In this document: piece after piece, positions 9,671 through 18,095 of the stretch
How the letters are laid out: the number at the start of each line of letters is the position of its first letter
How positions within the stretch are numbered: the first letter of the stretch is position 1
Origin: Zoogloea sp.
GTDB lineage: Bacteria > Pseudomonadota > Gammaproteobacteria > Burkholderiales > Rhodocyclaceae
Assembly: GCA_016720685.1 (NCBI GenBank)
Contig: JADKKC010000001.1
Span: 308,112-372,111 of the forward strand
DNA: 64,000 nucleotides
Direction of reading: 5' to 3'
The notes under the pieces: model-generated
The model's database searches: none
What the model was told of the DNA's origin: nothing
The model's input: the letters and a program-made list of their open reading frames with translations, nothing else
Made by a program: the position numbers and the translations under genes

Positions 9671-11128
9671 ATGAGCCAGAACCTGCACACCAATCCGTTG
9701 AAAATCGCCAGCAAGCTGCTGCTCAAACCCTACGATCTGGATTTCGAGGATTTGGACAAGGTTTTCGGCAAGCTCTTCCGCCACAAGCTCGACTACGCCG
9801 ACCTGTACTTTCAGTACCACCGTTCCGAGGCCTGGAGCCTCGAAGAAGGCATCGTCAAGTCGGGCAGCTTCAACATCGAGCAGGGTGTTGGCGTGCGCGC
9901 CATCACCGGCGAGAAAACCGCCTTCGCCTACTCCGACGACATCAGCCTGAAGGCCTTGAAGGACGCCGCCGATGCGACCCGCGCGATCGCCGACAGCGGG
10001 CGCCGCAAACACGCCCAGATCAAGGCGGCCAAAAAGCCGCCGCTGGCGCTTTACCGGGCTGACAACCCTCACGACTCCCTCGACGACGTGACCAAGGTGA
10101 GGCTGCTGGAGCGCCTCGAAGCCATGGCCCGCGCCGAAGATCCGCGGGTCAAGGAAGTCATGGCCAGCCTCGTCGGCACCTGGGAAGTCGTCATGGTGGC
10201 GCGCAGCGACGGCCACCTTGCGGCCGACGTGCGCCCGCTGGTGCGCGTCTCGGTTACGGTGATCATGGAAGAAAACGGTCACCGGGAGCAGGGCTCCAGC
10301 GGCGGGGGCGGGCGTTACGACTACGGCTACTTCACCGATGAGGTTCTCACCGGCTTTGCCAGGGCGGCCGTGCATCAGGCGCGGGTCAACCTGCACGCCA
10401 GCCCGGCTCCGGCCGGCAGCATGACGGTGGTGCTCGGCAACGGCTGGCCTGGCATCCTGCTTCACGAAGCCATCGGCCACGGCCTCGAGGGCGACTTCAA
10501 CCGCAAAGAGAGCTCGGCTTTCTGCGGTCGCATCGGCGAGCGGGTGGCGGCCAAGGGCGTCACCGTGGTCGATGACGGCACCCTGCCGGATCGCCGCGGC
10601 TCGCTCACCATCGACGACGAGGGCAACCCGACCCAGCGCACCGTGCTGATCGAGGACGGCATTCTCGTCGGTTACATGCAGGACATGCTCAATGCCCGCC
10701 TGATGGGCGTGGCGCCCACCGGCAACGGCCGCCGCGAATCCTTCGCCCACCTGCCGCTGCCGCGCATGACCAACACCATCATGCTGGCGGGCCAGCACGA
10801 GCCCTCCGAGATCATCGCGTCGGTGAAGAACGGCCTTTACGCGGCCAACTTCGGTGGTGGCCAGGTGGACATCACCTCGGGCAAGTTCGTGTTCTCCACG
10901 TCCGAGTGCTACCTCATCGAAGACGGCAAAGTGACCCGCCCGGTGAAGGGTGCCACCCTGATCGGCAACGGGCCGGATTGCCTGACCCGCGTGTCGATGA
11001 TCGGCAACGACCTGGCCCTCGACCCCGGCGTGGGAACCTGCGGCAAGGAAGGGCAGAGCGTGCCGGTCGGTGTCGGCCAGCCCACTTTGCGTATCGACGG
11101 GCTGACCGTCGGCGGAACCGGAAGCTAA
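9671..11128 (+). CDS. tldD: Metalloprotease TldD
   Basis: A 485-residue TldD subunit. TldD and TldE (PmbA) form a zinc protease that trims peptides such as microcin B17 precursor and CcdA; only TldD carries the metal site. The signature HEAIGH (an HExxxH motif) is present in ILLHEAIGHGLEGDFN. Downstream family blocks such as GNGRRESFAHLPLPRMTNT and GGGQVDITSGKFVFSTSE are intact. It starts 29 bp after the nitrilase stop. TldE is not in this window. Confidence 0.96.
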   Translation: MSQNLHTNPLKIASKLLLKPYDLDFEDLDKVFGKLFRHKLDYADLYFQYHRSEAWSLEEGIVKSGSFNIEQGVGVRAITGEKTAFAYSDDISLKALKDAADATRAIADSGRRKHAQIKAAKKPPLALYRADNPHDSLDDVTKVRLLERLEAMARAEDPRVKEVMASLVGTWEVVMVARSDGHLAADVRPLVRVSVTVIMEENGHREQGSSGGGGRYDYGYFTDEVLTGFARAAVHQARVNLHASPAPAGSMTVVLGNGWPGILLHEAIGHGLEGDFNRKESSAFCGRIGERVAAKGVTVVDDGTLPDRRGSLTIDDEGNPTQRTVLIEDGILVGYMQDMLNARLMGVAPTGNGRRESFAHLPLPRMTNTIMLAGQHEPSEIIASVKNGLYAANFGGGQVDITSGKFVFSTSECYLIEDGKVTRPVKGATLIGNGPDCLTRVSMIGNDLALDPGVGTCGKEGQSVPVGVGQPTLRIDGLTVGGTGS

Positions 11129-11141
11129 GGGAGACCGAACC

Positions 11142-11937
11142 ATGGATCGACGCGATTTTCTCACCCTGGCCTGCCTGCTGCCGGCCGGAGCGGTACTGGC
11201 GGCGCCGGCCGCGCCGGTTGCCGCGGGCCTGTCGCTGCCAACGGCGATCAACAAGGCCGGGCGCCAGCGTCTCTTGTCCCAGCGCACGGCCAAGGCCTGG
11301 CTGATGCTGGTGCAGGGGTGCTCTCCGAGAAAGCCAAGTCCATCCTTGGCCAGTCGACCCAGCTGTTCGAACAGCAACTTGTGGAGCTGAAAACCCTGCA
11401 GCCCAATGACGATTGCCGTGCCGCATGGCTGCTGCTGGAGCAGGAGTGGGGACGCTACCGTCCGCAGCTCGCCGATATCCGCAGTGATGCCAAAGCGGTG
11501 TGGACCGGTAGCGAAGCCGTGCTTGCCGCGGCGCAAAAGCTCACGGCGGCCTACGAGCGGACCGCCGGTACGCCGGGTGGCCACCTGGTGAACCTGGCCG
11601 GACGTCAGCGCATGTTGTCCCAGCGCGCGGCCAAGGCTTTTTTCTTCCGCAATATGGGTGTCAATGCCGTTGAGGCCGGGCAGATGCTTGACGGGGCGAT
11701 GAAGGAATTCATCAAGGCTCATGAGGAACTCAAGGCCGCGCCCAGAACACGGCCCAGATCAAGTCCGATCTGGCCCTGGTCGAACAGCAGTGGTTCTTCT
11801 TCCAGAATGCACTGAGCCTGCGCGAAGCCTACGACCAGAAAAAGGGTGCCAGCGACGTGGCCACCACCAGCGAGCGCATTCTCGAACAGATGGAAGCGGT
11901 GGTCGGGCAATACGAGAAAGTCGCCCGGGACAGTTGA
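11142..11937 (+). pseudogene. PilJ-type N-terminal domain protein, interrupted by two single-base losses
   Basis: A secreted or membrane-anchored protein with a hydrophobic N-terminus (FLTLACLLPAGAVLAAPAAP). It carries two copies of the motif GRQR-LSQR-AKA (AGRQRLLSQRTAKAW and AGRQRMLSQRAAKAF), the hallmark of the type IV pili methyl-accepting chemotaxis transducer N-terminal domain. The frame breaks twice. Near 11316 four Gs stand where five would give Q-G-V-L-S-E-K. Near 11740 one base is missing before Q-N-T-A-Q-I-K-S. Restoring both gives one continuous product of about 265 residues ending YEKVARDS. It follows tldD by 13 bp. Both breaks may be sequencing errors. Confidence 0.75.
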
Positions 11938-11951
11938 GCAGAGGGGGTGCC

Positions 11952-12530
11952 GTGAATCGCCGAACATTGCATTTTCTGCTGCCCGCGATGGTGCCGTTGT
12001 TGCTGGCAGCGTGCGTGGCACCGTCGGCGTCGCCGCAGGCCATCCAGCGTCTCGAACCTGCCGAGTTTGCCGCCAGGGTGGCGGCGATCGACGCGGCGCG
12101 CCCGGCGCCGCCGCTTTCCCTCGACGAGATCGTGCGCAAATGGAAGGCGGGCGCAGGCAGCACCGCGCTGGTCGACGAAATCCGTCGCACCGGCACCCGT
12201 CACGCATTGACGCCGCAGGACGTCGAGCGCCTGCGCGGGCAGGGCGTGGCACCGGAAGTGATCGACGAGATCCGTGCCGCCCAGGCGCGCTGGGCCGCCG
12301 ACCAGGCAAGTGCCGACAAGGTCCGCAAGCTCACCGCAGAGGCCGCCGCCGAAGACCGCGCCCGCGCGGAGGCCGCGCGCCGTCGTGCCCTTGCGCCCCA
12401 CTACTATCCACCCTACGGCTCGCCCTTCTACGATCCGATGCGGCCTTACGGCTACGGGCAGCCTTTCGGCTACCCCGGGCCTTTTGGCCCCCGCGGCGGG
12501 CTCGGCTGGGGCATCGGAATCCGGCGCTGA
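11952..12530 (+). CDS. Hypothetical lipoprotein with Pro/Tyr/Gly-rich tail
   Basis: A 192-residue protein of unknown function. The first 22 residues form a lipoprotein signal with lipobox LLAAC, so it should be acylated and envelope-anchored. The middle is helical and charged, with two short similar helices (SLDEIVRKWKAG and LTPQDVERLRGQGVAPEVID) that look like repeated degrader-type helix pairs. The C-terminus is rich in Tyr, Pro, Gly and Phe (HYYPPYGSPFYDP) and ends in Gly-rich sequence. It starts at a GTG 14 bp after the PilJ-N-like gene and may share its transcript. Confidence 0.7.
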   Translation: MNRRTLHFLLPAMVPLLLAACVAPSASPQAIQRLEPAEFAARVAAIDAARPAPPLSLDEIVRKWKAGAGSTALVDEIRRTGTRHALTPQDVERLRGQGVAPEVIDEIRAAQARWAADQASADKVRKLTAEAAAEDRARAEAARRRALAPHYYPPYGSPFYDPMRPYGYGQPFGYPGPFGPRGGLGWGIGIRR

Positions 12531-12618
12531 GCCGGCTGCGCCGGGCCGCGGCGTGGCCCCGGGGGCGGTCAATGGGCTAGAATTGTCGGCTCTTTCAAGA
12601 CTGCTCACAGGATTCACC

Positions 12619-13701
12619 ATGCCCGCCTCCTCGAAAGTCCATATCGATGATGTCCGTATCAAGGAGATCAAGGAACTGACCCCGCCAGCCCATGTGCTGA
12701 GGGAGTTCCCCGCCACCCCCAAGGCCGCGGAAACCGCTTTCGAGGCGCGTGGCGCGATCCACCGGATCCTGTTTGGTGCCGACGACCGCCTGCTTGTGGT
12801 GATCGGGCCGTGCTCGATCCACGACTACGAAGCGGCGATGGAATATGCCCGTCGCCTCAAGGGCGAGGCTGACCGCCTCAAGAACGACCTGCTGGTGGTG
12901 ATGCGCGTGTACTTCGAGAAGCCGCGCACCACGGTGGGCTGGAAGGGCCTGATCAACGACCCGCACCTGGATGGCACCTTCGCGATCAACGAAGGCCTGC
13001 GCCTGGCGCGCAAGCTGCTGTGGGACGTGAACGAGCTGGGCGTGCCGGCCGGCACCGAATTCCTCGACATGATCACACCCCAGTACATCGCCGACCTGAT
13101 TTCCTGGGGCGCCATCGGCGCGCGCACCACCGAGAGCCAGGTGCACCGCGAACTGGCGTCCGGGCTGTCATGCCCGGTGGGTTTCAAGAACGGCACCGAT
13201 GGCAACATCCGCATCGCCGTCGACGCGATCAAGGCGGCCCAGTCGCCGCACCACTTCCTGTCGGTGACCAAGGCCGGTCATTCGGCCATCGTGTCCACCG
13301 CCGGCAACGAGGATTGCCATCTGATCCTGCGTGGCGGCAATGGTCCCAACTATGATGCGGCCAGTGTTGCTGCGGCGTGCTCCGAGCTGTCGGGCTCGGG
13401 CGTGCAGGGCAAGCTGATGGTCGATTTCTCCCATGCCAACAGCCGCAAGCAGCACAAGCTGCAGGTGGAGGTGGCGCGTGATGTGGCCGGCCAGCTGGCG
13501 GAAGGCAACGAGCGCATCATGGGCGTGATGGTGGAGTCGCACCTCAAGGAGGGCCGCCAGGATCTCAAGCCCGGTGTCGAACTCGAATACGGCAAGAGCC
13601 TTACCGATGCCTGCATTGGCTGGGAGGACAGCCTGACCGTGCTCGACGTGCTGGCCGAGGCCGTGCGCCAGCGTCGCGTGCGTCGCGCCGACCCGGAGTG
13701 A
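12619..13701 (+). CDS. aroG: 3-deoxy-7-phosphoheptulonate synthase, class I (AroG type)
   Basis: A 360-residue DAHP synthase condensing phosphoenolpyruvate and erythrose 4-phosphate, the first step to aromatic amino acids. Family blocks are VIGPCSIHDYEAAMEYARRL, VYFEKPRTTVGWKGLINDP, PAGTEFLDMITPQYIADLISWGAIGARTTESQ (abridged pattern: PAGTE, ITPQY, GARTTESQ) and VDFSHANS with the metal ligands. The length matches AroF/G/H-type enzymes regulated by feedback. A TAGAAT -10-like hexamer lies at 12578-12583, about 35 bp upstream of the ATG. Its stop faces the PAS-GGDEF gene with a small hairpin between. Confidence 0.96.
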   Translation: MPASSKVHIDDVRIKEIKELTPPAHVLREFPATPKAAETAFEARGAIHRILFGADDRLLVVIGPCSIHDYEAAMEYARRLKGEADRLKNDLLVVMRVYFEKPRTTVGWKGLINDPHLDGTFAINEGLRLARKLLWDVNELGVPAGTEFLDMITPQYIADLISWGAIGARTTESQVHRELASGLSCPVGFKNGTDGNIRIAVDAIKAAQSPHHFLSVTKAGHSAIVSTAGNEDCHLILRGGNGPNYDAASVAAACSELSGSGVQGKLMVDFSHANSRKQHKLQVEVARDVAGQLAEGNERIMGVMVESHLKEGRQDLKPGVELEYGKSLTDACIGWEDSLTVLDVLAEAVRQRRVRRADPE

Positions 13702-13712
13702 GTTTGTAAGCC

Positions 13713-13728
13713 CCGGGGGAAACCCCGG
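13713..13728. terminator. Hairpin between convergent aroG and PAS-GGDEF genes
   Basis: CCGGGG and CCCCGG form a perfect six-pair stem closed by a GAAA tetraloop, placed between two converging stops (13701 and 13730). No T-run follows on either strand, so it is terminator-like rather than a clear intrinsic terminator. Confidence 0.4.
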
Positions 13729-13729
13729 T

Positions 13730-15646
13730 TCAGTGATACAGGAAGTCGGGGGCGGGCCCTGACGGGGGGCCGGCCGGCGTCCCTTCGCGGCTTTCGATGC
13801 GTTGTCCGCCGCGCCGCTTGGCGCGGTACATGCGGGCGTCGGCCACTTCGATCAGGCTGGTGGCGCTGCCTGCGTCTTCCGGAAAAACCGCCACGCCGAT
13901 GCTGGTGGACAGCGGGTTGCGCGAACCCTGGAAGGCCAGCGGCATATGCAGCGTGGTGAGGATCTTGGCGGCTACCTGCTCGGCGGCCGGCGCGTGCTCC
14001 AGCTCGGCCAGCAAAATCACGAACTCGTCGCTGCCCAGGCGTGCCACGGTGTCGCAGGAGCGCACGCAACTGCGCAGCAGGTCGGCAATTTCGAGCAGGG
14101 CCTGATCGCCGGCCGCATGCCCGCCCAGATCGTTGATACGCCTGAAGTCATCGAGGTCGACGAGGATCAGGCCGACCCGCTCGCGGTAGCGCTGGGCCCG
14201 TGCGATGGCCTGGGTCAGCCGGTCGGTGAGCAGGCGCCGGTTGGGCAGACCGGTGAGCGCGTCGTGGTAGGCGAGGTGACGAATCCGCTCGGTCCGGCGG
14301 ACTTCTTCGGTGACATTGATGGCGATGCCGTGGTGGCCCAGAAAGGCGCCGTGCTCGTTGAATCGCGGGGTGCCGCAGATCGACAGCCACAGCGGCGCGG
14401 TGTCGCCGTCGGGAAGCTCCACGGTCAGGTTGCGGAAGCCCTTGCCGTTTTCGAAGGCTTCGCGCAGTTCGGTCTGCCGGGCCCGCGCGCCGTGGCCGGG
14501 GCGGTGGAATTGCCACCATTTGCGGCCGAGCTTGCGCTTGAGGGTGTCGTCGCTCATGTCGATATGGCGGGTGACATGCATCAGGCGGTGCTGGGCGTCG
14601 GTTTGCCAGTACCAGTCGGCGCTCTTGCCGATGAGGGCGTGCAACTGGGCGCTGATGAGTTCTTCACGCGCGGTGGCCATCATCCTGTCGGTGATGTCGA
14701 AGGCGACCCAGACGATCTGCGCCGGACTGTCGCCGGAGTCGACCACCTGCCCGGTGATCTCGGCCCAGAAGGCGCTGCCGTCGTGACGTCGCAGCCGGGT
14801 CGCGCAGTGATAGGTGCCGCCCCGGCGAAGTATGTTGCTGGCGGCCCGGGCATGGCGACGCCAGTCTGAGCGGCTCTCGAAGGCGTCGGCCAGGCGCCGG
14901 CCGGCGATGCCTTCCTCGTTGTGGTTCATCATCTCGGCAAAACGCCGGTTGCAGATTTCGACGCGATTGCCGCGGGACAGCACGATGGCGGCGTTGGCAT
15001 TGGCGTTGTCGAGCAGGGTCTGGCGGGTTTCGGGCAGACTGCTTCCATCACGGTGGGTGTCCGGGGCGGTCTTGGGCCCCCGCTGGAAATCACTCACGCC
15101 AAAGGCAAAGAGCGCAAAGGCCAGCAGCCACATTCCGGCCTCCGGCAGGGCCGAGGGTGGGCTGACGACCGACAGGATGAATAGCGGCAGCAGGCACGCG
15201 GCGATGAAAACCGCACTGGCGCTGCGGCCGTGGCGGATGACGCCTGCGCCGGCCAGCGTGATGCTGCACAGGATCATGAAGAGAATCGCCTGGGACTGCG
15301 GCGTGGCGTGATAAGGGCCGACCAGCGCCAGCGAACCCCAGGCAGCGCCGCCGGCCAGGGTTCCGGCCGAGGAGATGTAGTTCTGCAGTGCAATGTCGTC
15401 GTGCTGGACAAGCAGGGAACGGGTGAGGTGCTGAAGCACGGTCAGCGTGATCGTCAGGCCCATCCACCAGGCGGCCAGCTGGAGCGGGTTATCCACATGC
15501 GGCCACAGGGCCATGACGGCCGCGATGCTGGTCAGCTGGGCGACAATCTGGATGCGGCGGGCGTGATCAAGCGCCACGGTGTTTCTGCGGGCGGGATGGG
15601 AGCGTGACGAATCCTGGCGAAAGTGGGAAAGGCTGCCAAGTTTCAT
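13730..15646 (-). CDS. Membrane PAS-PAS diguanylate cyclase (GGDEF variant GSDEF)
   Basis: A 638-residue protein. The N-terminal 180 residues hold several hydrophobic helices (TSIAAVMALWP, LTITLTVLQHL, ILFMILCSITLAGAGVI, WLLAFALFAFG). Two PAS domains follow at roughly 210-325 and 330-455, then a GGDEF domain at about 465-625 that makes cyclic di-GMP from two GTP. The active-site signature reads GSDEF, with Ser in the second Gly position. The product-inhibition RxxD motif (RSCD) sits exactly five residues upstream. DLDDFRRIND supplies the metal Asp. No EAL domain is present. It is the last gene before aroG in converging orientation. Confidence 0.9.
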   Translation of the reverse strand: MKLGSLSHFRQDSSRSHPARRNTVALDHARRIQIVAQLTSIAAVMALWPHVDNPLQLAAWWMGLTITLTVLQHLTRSLLVQHDDIALQNYISSAGTLAGGAAWGSLALVGPYHATPQSQAILFMILCSITLAGAGVIRHGRSASAVFIAACLLPLFILSVVSPPSALPEAGMWLLAFALFAFGVSDFQRGPKTAPDTHRDGSSLPETRQTLLDNANANAAIVLSRGNRVEICNRRFAEMMNHNEEGIAGRRLADAFESRSDWRRHARAASNILRRGGTYHCATRLRRHDGSAFWAEITGQVVDSGDSPAQIVWVAFDITDRMMATAREELISAQLHALIGKSADWYWQTDAQHRLMHVTRHIDMSDDTLKRKLGRKWWQFHRPGHGARARQTELREAFENGKGFRNLTVELPDGDTAPLWLSICGTPRFNEHGAFLGHHGIAINVTEEVRRTERIRHLAYHDALTGLPNRRLLTDRLTQAIARAQRYRERVGLILVDLDDFRRINDLGGHAAGDQALLEIADLLRSCVRSCDTVARLGSDEFVILLAELEHAPAAEQVAAKILTTLHMPLAFQGSRNPLSTSIGVAVFPEDAGSATSLIEVADARMYRAKRRGGQRIESREGTPAGPPSGPAPDFLYH

Positions 15647-15894
15647 GCGGAGCGAATAGGGTTTTCGATGGTCGATGAGTGTTGCTGTCGGATGGGTGCT
15701 GCCGGGTGAATGCAGTGAGTGCGTCTGTGCGTAATCTGCTGCATTGCGTCTATCTCACGATTATCAAGGCCGTGCCGGTTTGGTGAAATATGCCAAAAGG
15801 TATAGGTTTATCAGCGCCTTGCAGTAAGGTGATGATTTATAAGGAAATGTCAAAAATTGTTAAAGGATTTATTTCTTTGTGACGGGGTGGGGCG

Positions 15895-16809
15895 GTGAGG
15901 CGTCTGGCGGCCGATCCGGTGGGCCGCTTTGCGCCTTCGCCGACCGGGCCGCTGCATTTCGGCTCGATCGTGGCGGCAGTCGGCAGCTACCTGTCGGCCC
16001 GGCACGGCGGCGGGCGCTGGTTGCTGCGCATCGAGGACGTGGATGTTCCGCGCTCGGTGCCTGGGGCAGCCGACGGGATCCTGCGCACGCTGGAGCGTTT
16101 CGGCTTTGAATGGGACGGGCCGGTGGTCTGGCAGAGCGCACGGACACCGGCTTATGACGAGGCCTTCGCGCGCCTGCGGGCGAATGGCCAGGTGTTTGGC
16201 TGCGCCTGCACGCGCAAGGAAATGGCCGATTCCATGCTGGCCCGTGACGGCACCCGACGCTATCCGGGCACCTGCCGCACCGGCTTGCCGCCGGGGCGGG
16301 CGGCGCGGGCCTGGCGCCTGCGGGTGGAGCCGGGCGTGGTGGCTTTCGATGACGCGGTGCAGGGGCATGTCGAGGAAGATCTCGCTGCCGATGTCGGGGA
16401 TTTTGTGCTGCTGCGGGCCGACGGCCTGTTCGCCTACCAGCTGGCGGTGGTGGTGGATGACGCGGAGGCGGGGGTTACCGAGGTGGTGCGCGGCGCAGAT
16501 CTGCTCGACTCGACAGCCCGCCAGATTGTGCTGCAGCGCCTGCTCGGCTACCCGACGCCGGCCTACGCGCACCTGCCGGTGGCGAGCAATGCGGCCGGCG
16601 AAAAACTGTCCAAGCAGACCCTGGCGCGTGCCGTGGAGAGCGCCGATCCGGCGGGCGTGCTGGTGGATGCGCTGGATTTCCTGGGCCAGGGCCCGCCGCC
16701 CGGGCTTGCCGGATCAGGTCTCGCGGCGGTATGGGCGTGGGCGCGGCAAAACTGGGCGATGGCGCGGGTGCCGCACCGGCGCGTGGTGCCGGCGCCGCGC
16801 TACGGCTGA
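15895..16809 (+). CDS. gluQ: Glutamyl-Q tRNA(Asp) synthetase
   Basis: A 304-residue paralogue of the catalytic core of glutamyl-tRNA synthetase that attaches glutamate to queuosine-34 of tRNA(Asp). Seen are FAPSPTGPLHFGSIVAA (HIGH-type motif), RIEDVD, the zinc-site pattern C-A-C with Y-P-G-T-C about 23 residues later, and KLSKQT (KMSKS-type). The anticodon-binding domain of GltX is absent, as expected. It starts at GTG 15895. The preceding 248 bp is unusually AT-rich for this window and probably holds promoters for this gene and the divergent PAS-GGDEF gene. Confidence 0.93.
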   Translation: MRRLAADPVGRFAPSPTGPLHFGSIVAAVGSYLSARHGGGRWLLRIEDVDVPRSVPGAADGILRTLERFGFEWDGPVVWQSARTPAYDEAFARLRANGQVFGCACTRKEMADSMLARDGTRRYPGTCRTGLPPGRAARAWRLRVEPGVVAFDDAVQGHVEEDLAADVGDFVLLRADGLFAYQLAVVVDDAEAGVTEVVRGADLLDSTARQIVLQRLLGYPTPAYAHLPVASNAAGEKLSKQTLARAVESADPAGVLVDALDFLGQGPPPGLAGSGLAAVWAWARQNWAMARVPHRRVVPAPRYG

Positions 16810-17076
16810 ATTCCCGCGGCCTTCCGCCATTCATTCACTGCTGCAGGATTTCCCTCAAGGGAGGTGAAGACCTGGACGCCCGGCAGTTTGCGCGCGGCGG
16901 TGCGCAGGATGGCTTTTGCAGGCGCGGTGAAGAGGTGTTCGGCGGGCACGTCAAGGTGGCCGCGCAGCCAGGCTCGTGTCCCGATGAGGGCGATGACCCA
17001 TGGCGGCGTACCCGTCGAAGGTTTCGGCCAGGTTTTTATTCAAGCGGAAGACGTGGACGTTAAAGTGTTTGTCCAC
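16800..17076 (-). pseudogene. Unrecognised small protein gene revealed by allowing one indel
   Basis: On the minus strand a GTG at 17076 opens a frame reading VDKHFNVHVFRLNKNLAETF. After one surplus base near 17010 it continues ALIGTRAWLRGHLDVPAEHL and ends EWRKAAGIQP with TAG at 16800. Third codon positions are almost all G or C through both parts, like real genes here. Removing one C from the CCC run in GACCCATGG gives an uninterrupted 91-residue protein. It would end inside the gluQ 3' end (convergent). No family is recognised. The alternative is that this 302-bp space between gluQ and the peroxidase gene is non-coding. Confidence 0.4.
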
Positions 17077-17079
17077 GTC
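17050..17079. repeat. Nine-base inverted repeat upstream of glutathione peroxidase gene
   Basis: GACGTGGAC at 17050-17058 is repeated in inverted form as GTCCACGTC at 17071-17079 with a 12-base spacer. It lies 33 bp before the peroxidase start and at the start of the possible minus-strand gene, so it could be an operator for either or an mRNA hairpin. Confidence 0.4.
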
Positions 17080-17111
17080 AATTCCGGCTCCGGAAGCTGA
17101 GGAGAAACACT

Positions 17112-17678
17112 ATGTCTGCACTCTTTCGTACCATGGCCCTGGCCTTGTTGACGGTTTCGGCGGCGCCGTCGGTGGCGGCTGATCCGGAATCCTGCCCGAC
17201 GTTGCTCAAGCATACTTTTGCGCGCCTCCAGGACGAGGCGCCCCAGTCGTTGTGCCAGCATGCGGGCAAGGTGGTGCTGGTGGTGAATACGGCCAGCTAC
17301 TGCGGCTTCACCGGCCAGTTCGACGGGCTGGAGAAGATGTACGCGAAGTACCAGGAGCAGGGGCTGGTCGTGGTCGGTTTTCCGTCCAACGACTTCGGCA
17401 GCCAGGACCCGGGCAGCAACAAGGAAATCGCCGATTTCTGCCGCCTGACCTACGGCGTCAAGTTTCCGATGTTCGCCAAGTCGGAGGTAGTGGGGGCCGG
17501 CACCAATCCGCTCTACCGGCAGCTGGCTGCAGCGACCGGCGAGAAGCCGAAATGGAACTTCCACAAATACCTGATCGACCGCAGCGGGAAGAAGGTTTCC
17601 AGCTTCCCGAGCACCACCGCGCCAGACAGCCGCAGTTTTGTCGCGGCCGTCGAGAAGGCCCTCGCCGAACGTCCGTAG
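17112..17678 (+). CDS. Periplasmic glutathione peroxidase family protein
   Basis: A 188-residue thiol peroxidase with a cleavable signal (ALALLTVSAAPSVAA, cut near residue 22), so it reduces hydroperoxides in the periplasm. The active-site Cys is in NTASYCGFTGQF and the tryptophan block is PKWNFHKYLIDRSG. GFPSNDFG is the Gln-site region, where Asn-Asp replace the usual Asn-Gln-Phe of cytosolic BtuE/GPx; electron-donor preference (thioredoxin versus glutathione) cannot be told. The ATG at 17112 follows GAGGAG. Confidence 0.9.
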   Translation: MSALFRTMALALLTVSAAPSVAADPESCPTLLKHTFARLQDEAPQSLCQHAGKVVLVVNTASYCGFTGQFDGLEKMYAKYQEQGLVVVGFPSNDFGSQDPGSNKEIADFCRLTYGVKFPMFAKSEVVGAGTNPLYRQLAAATGEKPKWNFHKYLIDRSGKKVSSFPSTTAPDSRSFVAAVEKALAERP

Positions 17679-17835
17679 CGTGGATCGAATCGATCAAAAC
17701 CGGCAGCGCGCCGGTGCGCCGGATTCGAAGCGCGTCGCGGTGTAGGGGCGGCCTGGCTGCTGAGCTGCGACCATCAGCTCGCCCTCTTCGAGGCGGGCGA
17801 TGTGCGGCTTGCAGCACCCGTGTTCGGCGTGCTTC

Positions 17836-18093
17836 GCGATGACCCGCCAGGATGCCAATCGCTGCACCGGCCGCGCCGACGACGTGGTGGCTGAAGCGGT
17901 CGGCGAAGCCCGTGGCAATGCGCTACGCTGGAGATATGTGATGGCCCTGCCGGTGGATGGAAAAGTCTCCAACGTGGATTTCGGCGACTGGATCTTCCTG
18001 ATGGACGACCGGGTAATGCTCAATCGTTCGGTGATGAGCAAGTTCGGGGTCCGGCTGGGTGAAGTCACCCTGAGTTTCCGCAAGCGGGAGTAA
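17836..18093 (+). pseudogene. 5'-truncated DUF3833 protein
   Basis: The segment from about 17836 reads TRQDANRCTGRADDVV, then NALRWRYVMALPVDGKV and MSKFGVRLGEVTLSFRKRE. This is the C-terminal half of the DUF3833 lipoprotein family as I recall it. The N-terminal half, including the lipobox and the RxW region, is not found in any frame of 17679-17835. An ATG at 17838 could still start an 85-residue fragment. It ends 2 bp before the SDR gene, so the reading order DUF3833-SDR-NTF2 is that of the photolyase/cyclopropane-fatty-acid stress cluster known from other proteobacteria, here reduced. On the minus strand 17694-17840 a codon-biased stretch (HAEHGCCKPHIARLEEGELM) suggests a rearrangement junction. 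Confidence 0.65.
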
Positions 18094-18095
18094 CG

